A stretch of DNA of 38,424 bases from Bacteroidota bacterium (lineage in GTDB: Bacteria; Bacteroidota; Bacteroidia; UKL13-3): NCBI GenBank assembly GCA_030699355.1, contig JAUYMZ010000407.1, positions 1 to 38,424 of the forward strand, read 5' to 3'. Positions 33,483 to 38,424 of the stretch are shown in pieces. Both the position numbers and the translations under genes were made by a program. Numbering within the stretch: the first letter of the stretch is position 1; every line of letters starts with the position of its first letter. The notes beneath the pieces were generated by a model that saw nothing but the letters and a program-made list of their open reading frames with translations, was not told the DNA's origin and did not search any database.

Positions 33483-34716
33483 AGTACTTGCCTCCCTATT
33501 ATTATTTTTTATCGGTCTGAACCCAATCTTTGCGCAAGATTTTTCGCGGGTTTATGCAGTAGAAAAAGTGGAGAAATCTGCTTGGTATAAAATTCCACTA
33601 AATGAAGATTTGTTGGGAAATGCCAAGTTTGATTATACGGATATTAGGCTGTTTTCAACAAATGATTCGTTGCTAGAAATACCCTATCTCCTACAAGAAG
33701 AATTGCCTCAAACCCCTAGCACTTGCTTTGTGCCGTTTGGCATAGAAGTTACCAGTCAAAAAGGGGTGCAGCAAGTTTTGGTTCAAACCGATGGAAGCAA
33801 TTTAAACACTTTGTTGTTAAAGGTAGGTAACCATAAAAATGCCCGTGTCTTTAGTTTGGCTGGCAGCCACGATAAGAAAGAGTGGTTTGGGATTTCTGAT
33901 AGCGAGTTTTTGCCTGTTACCTTACAAAATTTGGAGACTTTTTATTGGCATCGCTTATATTTTCCAAGTACTAAATATGCCTTTTTGCGTTTGCAGTTTT
34001 TAGATTCTACTCAGGCAAAAATTGAAATAATTTCTGTGGGAGGCAGTGTGTTTTCGAAGGCTGAAAAGCAGCCTATTTTACCATTGGTGGGTATCCAATA
34101 TTTAATTGAACATTTGCCCAATAAAACAAGTATGATTAAGGTGTTTTCAAAGCAAAAACAATGGATTCATCAAATGGCATTTAGCATCAAGAATCCAATG
34201 TTTTATTCTCGTGAGGTGAGTTTATATACCAAAGAATTGGTTCAAGCCAAAAGAAGAAAAAAGGTATGGCAAGAAACAGGTGTGGGGCATTTTGAATTGC
34301 GTGCTCATTCTAATCAATCTTTTGCTTTGAACCATTACCTAGACGATACTTTGTATATTGCCATAGATAACCAAGATAATATGCCTTTGCCTATAGCCGA
34401 AATCTTGTTTTTTCAGCGTGCAATTCATTTATTTGCCTATTTGGAGGAAGATAAATTATACTTGCTTAAGTGTGGCAATACAGCCCTTTCAAAACCCCAA
34501 TACGACCTCAGTTCTTTTGCTAAGCTTATTCAAGATTCTGTGGCGCGCAGCCTGCATTATTCTTTGGTTCCTACTACTACTGAAACTCAAATTGCCGTAA
34601 AGGAAGTTCCTTTTTATGAGCAAAAATATTTTTTATGGATATGTATATTCGTGGGGGCAATTACCCTATTTTTCTTTTCTTGGAAATTGCTCCAAGAAAA
34701 GAAAAATGGCGAATAA
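33475..34716 (+). CDS. DUF3999-like exported, membrane-anchored protein
   Basis: A 413-residue protein with signal peptide MNKVLASLLLFFIGLNPIFAQ, a large beta-rich extracytoplasmic region, and one C-terminal transmembrane helix (YFLWICIFVGAITLFFFSWKLL) with a short basic tail. Pairing with DUF2339 and this topology fit DUF3999. The start overlaps the DUF2339 stop by 8 bases; another in-frame ATG at 33457 would give six more residues. A 17-bp inverted repeat lies in its last codons. It converges with rocD, whose stop is 1 base away. Confidence 0.75.
   Translation: MNKVLASLLLFFIGLNPIFAQDFSRVYAVEKVEKSAWYKIPLNEDLLGNAKFDYTDIRLFSTNDSLLEIPYLLQEELPQTPSTCFVPFGIEVTSQKGVQQVLVQTDGSNLNTLLLKVGNHKNARVFSLAGSHDKKEWFGISDSEFLPVTLQNLETFYWHRLYFPSTKYAFLRLQFLDSTQAKIEIISVGGSVFSKAEKQPILPLVGIQYLIEHLPNKTSMIKVFSKQKQWIHQMAFSIKNPMFYSREVSLYTKELVQAKRRKKVWQETGVGHFELRAHSNQSFALNHYLDDTLYIAIDNQDNMPLPIAEILFFQRAIHLFAYLEEDKLYLLKCGNTALSKPQYDLSSFAKLIQDSVARSLHYSLVPTTTETQIAVKEVPFYEQKYFLWICIFVGAITLFFFSWKLLQEKKNGE
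34668..34707. repeat. 17-bp perfect inverted repeat at the 3' end of the DUF3999 gene
   Basis: Arms ATTTTTCTTTTCTTGGA (34668-34684) and its complement (34691-34707) with a 6-base loop. It is within the coding sequence of the last membrane helix and tail, just before the convergent stop codons of the DUF3999 gene and rocD. No T-tract follows on either strand, though the arms are themselves T-rich or A-rich; it may act as a bidirectional 3' end structure. Confidence 0.7.
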
Positions 34717-34717
34717 C

Positions 34718-35959
34718 TTATTGTAAATTCAGGATGGTTTCTTCTATAATATCGCAGGCCTCGTTTACCTGAGCTTCATTAATAACTAGTGGCGGGGCAA
34801 AACGGATAATATCGCCATGGGTTTGTTTGGCCAATAAGCCATTTTCTTTGAGTGCTTTGCAAACATCGTAGGCTGTTTTGCCATTGCCAAAAGGTTTAAT
34901 GATAATGGCATTTAACAATCCACGACCTCTTACCAAACTAATTAAAGGAGATTTTTCTTTGAGTTTTTCCATACGGGCTCTAAAAATTTGGCCCATTGAA
35001 AAGGCATTCTCTGCTAATTTCTCATCTAATAAAACTTGCAATGCCGCTATGGCAACGGCGCAAGCCAACGGATTTCCACCATAAGTAGAGCCATGTTCGC
35101 CGGGTTTAATGGTAAGCATTACTTCGTTGCTTCCCAAAACAGCCGAAACCGGAAGGGTGCCACCCGATAGTGCTTTGCCTAAAATTAACAAATCAGGTTT
35201 TACATTTTCGTAATTGCAGGCCAACATTTTGCCTGTTCTGCATAAGCCTGTTTGCACCTCATCGGCTATCATTAATACCTTGTATTGGCTACATAATGCT
35301 CTTACCCCTTTTAAATATCCTTCGTCTGGAACCACTACGCCTGCTTCGCCTTGAATGGGTTCAAACATAAATGCAGCAATGTTTGGATTGGCTTTAAAAG
35401 CGTTTTCTAAGGCACTTAAATCATTGTATGGGATAAGGCTAAAACCTGGCATAAATGGTCCGAACCTATCATAACTGCTGGGGTCGCTGCTAGAGCTAAT
35501 GGCGGCCATGGTTCTGCCCCAAAAGTTGCCTTCTACAAACAGCACATGCGCTTGGTTCTCGGCCACTTTTTTAACATCGTAGGCCCATCTTCTGGCGAGT
35601 TTAATGGCAGTTTCGCCTCCTTCTACGCCCGTGTTCATGGGTAGTACTTTGTCGAAACCAAAATAGTGGGTGATATATTTTTCGTATTCTCCTAATAAAT
35701 TATTGTGAAACGCCCTGCTGGTTAGGGTAAGTTTTTGGGCTTGGGTAATGAGTGCATTTACAATACGTGGGTGACAATGCCCTTGGTTTACGGCACTGTA
35801 TGCAGAAAGGAAGTCTAAGTATTTTTTGCCTTCTACATCCCAAACATGCACTCCTTCTCCCTTTTCTATCACCACAGGAAGTGGGTGGTAATTGTGCGCA
35901 CCATGTTCTTCTTCTAGCGCGATATAATAAGCAGCCGATTTTTTTGCTAGTTCATTCAT
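34718..35959 (-). CDS. rocD: Ornithine--oxo-acid transaminase (RocD)
   Basis: A 413-residue class III PLP-dependent aminotransferase. It opens [21 protein letters not shown], a signature of ornithine delta-aminotransferases, has [16 protein letters not shown], the cofactor Asp233 in [14 protein letters not shown], and the Schiff-base Lys262 in [10 protein letters not shown]. It converts ornithine and 2-oxoglutarate to glutamate semialdehyde and glutamate, linking arginine and proline metabolism. No other arginine genes are adjacent. A terminator for the preceding minus-strand gene lies just upstream at 35993-36021. Confidence 0.95.
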   Translation of the reverse strand: MNELAKKSAAYYIALEEEHGAHNYHPLPVVIEKGEGVHVWDVEGKKYLDFLSAYSAVNQGHCHPRIVNALITQAQKLTLTSRAFHNNLLGEYEKYITHYFGFDKVLPMNTGVEGGETAIKLARRWAYDVKKVAENQAHVLFVEGNFWGRTMAAISSSSDPSSYDRFGPFMPGFSLIPYNDLSALENAFKANPNIAAFMFEPIQGEAGVVVPDEGYLKGVRALCSQYKVLMIADEVQTGLCRTGKMLACNYENVKPDLLILGKALSGGTLPVSAVLGSNEVMLTIKPGEHGSTYGGNPLACAVAIAALQVLLDEKLAENAFSMGQIFRARMEKLKEKSPLISLVRGRGLLNAIIIKPFGNGKTAYDVCKALKENGLLAKQTHGDIIRFAPPLVINEAQVNEACDIIEETILNLQ

Positions 35960-35992
35960 GCCTCAAAGGTAACACCTAAACCCCTAAGGAAC

Positions 35993-36021
35993 AAAAAAGC
36001 CCCGATAAACGAGGCTTTTTT
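35993..36021 (-). terminator. Rho-independent terminator of the T9SS cargo gene
   Basis: Arms AAAAAAGCC and GGCTTTTTT with inner CG/CG pairs and a short loop. Read on the minus strand, the stem ends in a T-run, 19 bases after the stop of the gene at 36040-37305, so it ends that transcript ahead of rocD. Confidence 0.8.
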
Positions 36022-36039
36022 GATGGGTTATTTCTCTAC

Positions 36040-37305
36040 TTAATTTTTAATGATGCGTTTGGTTTGGGTAGTTTCGCCGTCTTGTATGCGAATAAAATAA
36101 ACTCCTTTGCTTAAATGTTGGGTGTCTATTTCTACTTTTTCATTTACCTCACCTTGGATAGAAATTTTGGTTTTACCTGTAATATCTATTACCTCAGCAG
36201 TAATGGCTCTGTTTAATTGATTAGATTGTAGGCTAATGGTATTGGTAAATGGGTTTGGACTAACACTTATTTCAATCATGTCTGAACCAACTGTTATTAT
36301 TTGAGAATAGCTGCTTTTGCCATCCATGTCGATTTGTTTTAAGCGATAGAATGTTTTGGCTCCATTGATTTGATTATCGAAAAAAGAATACTGAATGCGC
36401 TTTTGGCTATTACCGCGACCAGCTACAAAGCCAATTTTTTCGAAACTTTCGGCATTTTCACTTTTTTCAATTTCAAAACCTTTGTTGTTTATTTCGCTGC
36501 TGGTTGTCCAGCTAAGTTTGTTGCCATTTTCGCTAGCAAAACCTTCAAAGCTGCTTAAGGTAACAGGTAACGGACCATCGTTCCAATTGGTGGCTAAGCG
36601 CATTCCGCCAATTCTTACAGTGGCTGCATTGCTTGCCGAGCCTTGGCGCAAAGATACTCTTCCAATGCTTGGTGAGGCCATATTACTAGTGGCATTAGAA
36701 CAAAACGAAGTTGGTGTGGCAGGCATGCTGCTTGGCACGCCGCTATTAAATACGTATAAATATACAGAATCATCTGTATTTGAGGTGGTCGTATTAAATA
36801 CATAGCGTACCACAAATAGTTGGGTTTGGTTTAAAGCAAAAGAATCTGCAGAATAGGCAGGTGTTTCTGTCCAGCGGTTCATAGCTACTCTGTAATAACC
36901 CGGGCTGCTCAATCTGGCAAACAACCTACCATGCAAATTTGAGGTGCTACTAGATGGTAAAAAGGCTAAAAAATAATCTCCTGCAGTTTGGGCCGAACTA
37001 AAATTTGCCATAAAGCTTAAAAATACTTGTCCGGTGTTTACCCCGCCCGCCAATGTAAGGTCTCTGTATATATCTTGTCCAGAAGTAATAAGATTAGCAG
37101 CTGCACCCATACCAGATGCCACATATCCAGGGTAAACTAAAGCAGGTGTGCTTTTTAAAATAGGGTTGGTAGCAGTAGTGCCAATTTGTGTCCAACCGAT
37201 GCTGGTTAATGTGTCATTTGAGCCAGCAAAATTATCCATTAAATAAGTTTGCGCATACGTATTTGTAAACCCTAAGGTTGTTAAAAATAAGAATAGTTTT
37301 TTCAT
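36040..37305 (-). CDS. Secreted protein with type IX secretion (type A) C-terminal sorting domain
   Basis: A 421-residue exported protein: signal peptide MKKLFLFLTTLGFTNTYAQ; an N-terminal region of about 230 residues with a lectin/jelly-roll-like pattern rich in Ser, Thr and Gly; a fibronectin-like segment (LPVTLSSFEGFASENGNKLSW ... FYRLKQIDMDGKSSYSQI) typical of T9SS cargo; and the type A sorting domain at about 345-421 (ISVSPNPFTNTISLQ ... LSKGVYFIRIQDG ... KRIIKN). The sorting domain directs secretion and attachment or release by T9SS. The passenger's activity is not recognisable. Confidence 0.88.
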   Translation of the reverse strand: MKKLFLFLTTLGFTNTYAQTYLMDNFAGSNDTLTSIGWTQIGTTATNPILKSTPALVYPGYVASGMGAAANLITSGQDIYRDLTLAGGVNTGQVFLSFMANFSSAQTAGDYFLAFLPSSSTSNLHGRLFARLSSPGYYRVAMNRWTETPAYSADSFALNQTQLFVVRYVFNTTTSNTDDSVYLYVFNSGVPSSMPATPTSFCSNATSNMASPSIGRVSLRQGSASNAATVRIGGMRLATNWNDGPLPVTLSSFEGFASENGNKLSWTTSSEINNKGFEIEKSENAESFEKIGFVAGRGNSQKRIQYSFFDNQINGAKTFYRLKQIDMDGKSSYSQIITVGSDMIEISVSPNPFTNTISLQSNQLNRAITAEVIDITGKTKISIQGEVNEKVEIDTQHLSKGVYFIRIQDGETTQTKRIIKN

Positions 37306-37496
37306 ATGTGTTTAAAATTAGTGTTTCAAGGCAAAAATCTGTTACAAAGAAAAGGAAAATAGATAAGAAATAGTATCAGATTTTAAATCTCATACTAATT
37401 TAACACAGAAATTTCCTAAAAGTAGGATTCTTTAAAACACTTAATAATGGCTCCCTTAAATATTAACTAACCTTTGTTTTTAGGATTTATAAGAAA

Positions 37497-37766
37497 ATGA
37501 GAGTAGGCATAAAGTTTACTGGTATTAAGGTTGACGGAGATTTAATAATTGATGGGCATCATCGATTTTTGGCGTCTATCTTGGCTGGTTTTGATCTTGA
37601 AAAATTCCCTTCATACAAAACTTCTGTTACTAATTTTATTAAATGGGAAGATGTTGAATTTGTTTATGAAGACTGGGATACAATGGCTAAAATTGAGTAT
37701 TTAAATAGGATAGATGCTGAAAACAATGGAATAACTTTAGAGGAATTAACTGTACTACTAAAATAA
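37497..37766 (+). CDS. ParB-like nuclease/toxin-domain fragment (DGHHR motif protein)
   Basis: An 89-residue protein with VDGDLIIDGHHRFLASILAGF, the core of ParB/Srx-like domains found at the C-termini of polymorphic (Rhs-type) toxins, followed by FIKWEDVEFVYEDWDT. Usual ParB-like domains have more sequence before this motif; here an in-frame stop lies about 30 bp upstream of the ATG, so this is either a small stand-alone protein or a toxin tip separated from its carrier. A HAD-like pseudogene follows 18 bases later. Activity is not established. Confidence 0.5.
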   Translation: MRVGIKFTGIKVDGDLIIDGHHRFLASILAGFDLEKFPSYKTSVTNFIKWEDVEFVYEDWDTMAKIEYLNRIDAENNGITLEELTVLLK

Positions 37767-37784
37767 TTTTTGTAAGTTCGTAAG

Positions 37785-38249
37785 ATGTTAATCTTCTTAG
37801 ATATAGATGGTGTGATGGTTCCAATTAAAAGTTAGAAAAATCCTATTTTATTAAGTGATGGGTTTCCAGATTTTAATGAGAAAGCAGCAATGGTGCTGGG
37901 GAATATTATTGGCAATAACAGCAAATTAATACTAACCACCTCTCATAAAAGTCGTTATTCTGTTTTAGAGTGGAAAAATGTGTTTTAAAAAAGAGGCATT
38001 ATCGTTAATAATATTGATAAATTGGATGAAAGTCCATTTTGTACAAGTAGAAAAGATGAGCTAATAAATTGGTTTAAAACACATTCTGTTGATGAGGAAT
38101 ATATTATAATTGATGATGACAAGTCACTAAACGATTTGCCATCTTATATGAAGAAAAATTTAATCTTGTGTAGTTCTATGATTGGACTAACAGAAGATCA
38201 TCTTAATGAAATAAATTCAGTCTTAAACCAAACCACATCTAAAACTTAA
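37785..38249 (+). pseudogene. HAD-superfamily protein (HAD_SAK_2-like) with two in-frame stops
   Basis: Reading from ATG 37785, the frame encodes MLIFLDIDGVMVPIKS, then TAG (37833-37835), KNPILLSDGFPDFNEKAA ... LILTTSHKSRYSVLEWKNVF, then TAA (37986-37988), KRGIIVNN ... DELINWFKTHS ... EYIIIDDDKSLNDLP up to TAA at 38247. DIDGV is HAD motif I, LTTSHKSR motif II and IIDDDKSL motif IV. The frame stays constant across both stops, so two nonsense changes (TAG likely from TGG, TAA likely from AAA) inactivated a gene of about 154 residues. It sits beside a toxin-like fragment and an IS, which fits decay. Confidence 0.8.
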
Positions 38250-38281
38250 TCCCGCATGGGCGGGACTTCGCTAGCGCTCAG
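38250..38281. repeat. GC-rich hairpin element (TCCCGC-ATGG-GCGGGA) with CGCTAGCG tail
   Basis: A compact GC-rich hairpin, arms TCCCGC (38250-38255) and GCGGGA (38260-38265), followed by ACTTCGCTAGCGCTCAGC, all in a strongly AT-rich background. It begins on the base after the HAD pseudogene stop. No T-tract follows. It resembles a dispersed short repeat rather than a terminator. Confidence 0.5.
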
Positions 38282-38347
38282 CACTGTGGTCTCATGAAAT
38301 AAGTTTACATAAAGTTTGTTGAAAACTTTTAAAAAACAAGTAGATTT

Positions 38348-38424
38348 ATGAGAAAATTTAAAAAAGTGAGGCGAACATTTAGCACAGAATTTAAGAAAGA
38401 AAAGGTAGGTCTTATTGAGCAAGG
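38348..38424 (+). CDS. IS3-family transposase OrfA, N-terminal part (partial)
   Basis: The last 77 bases encode MRKFKKVRRTFSTEFKKEKV and continue past the window end. RRTFSTEFKKEKV is the start of the helix-turn-helix of IS3/IS911-type OrfA proteins. The left end of the element should lie between about 38265 and 38347 but cannot be fixed without the right end. Its presence marks the edge of the window as mobile-element territory. Confidence 0.75.
   Translation, partial: MRKFKKVRRTFSTEFKKEKVGLIEQ

Noticed and set aside
37785-38249. Stop-codon readthrough or an alternative genetic code in the HAD gene
   Set aside because: Other genes in the window use TAG and TAA as normal stops; two nonsense changes beside an IS are simpler.

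Overview
The window is AT-rich and reads as chromosomal DNA of a Bacteroidota bacterium, probably free-living and aquatic. The evidence is a CcoN-CcoO fusion cbb3 oxidase, a DUF6089/PorG-uppS-bamA-ompH-ompH cluster, a T9SS sorting-domain protein, Bacteroidota-style promoters (TTG-N19-TAnnTTTG) and a proteorhodopsin. No rRNA, tRNA or CRISPR array was recognised.

Layout. (1) 1-9617 is a respiratory block. It starts with the tail of a Crp/Fnr regulator and a perfect FNR-like palindrome. Then come a UspA-type protein, the copper P-type ATPase CcoI, CcoS, CcoNO, a small CcoQ-like protein, CcoP, a strong terminator, CcoG, CcoH and a TauE/SafE-like membrane protein: a full cbb3 oxidase structural and assembly set. 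(2) 9710-13772 is housekeeping: a GT4 glycosyltransferase, a PabA/TrpG amidotransferase, an alpha/beta hydrolase, a CBS-ACT protein and NAD kinase. (3) 13856-20079 is an envelope cluster: two tandem DUF6089 (PorG-like) proteins, UppS, BamA and two Skp/OmpH chaperones, followed by glutamate racemase and two small lipoproteins. (4) 22317-25093 (minus strand) is a phototrophy module: a DTE-type green proton-pumping rhodopsin followed by one 664-residue gene that fuses lycopene beta-cyclase (CrtY) to a Brp/Blh beta-carotene dioxygenase. (5) 25311-27784 (minus) is a membrane-protein/winged-helix-regulator trio. (6) 27785-29232 is a small accessory island with an intact ORF6N gene, a truncated second copy and several inverted repeats. 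(7) 29249-37305 holds formate-THF ligase, a DUF2339/DUF3999 pair, ornithine aminotransferase and a T9SS cargo protein. (8) 37497-38424 is a decaying edge with a ParB-like toxin-type fragment, a HAD pseudogene with two stops and the start of an IS3-family transposase.

How it fits together. The cbb3 oxidase and rhodopsin both energise the membrane, by high-affinity respiration and by light. The CrtY-Blh fusion would convert lycopene through beta-carotene to retinal on one polypeptide and so feed the adjacent rhodopsin. The rhodopsin has a glycine where bacteriorhodopsin has Trp138, the position that opens the retinal pocket to a carotenoid antenna in xanthorhodopsin. The fusion plus a potentially antenna-capable pump is the most noteworthy system here. 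The covarying palindrome inside the duplicated ORF6N genes is the most unexpected sequence pattern.
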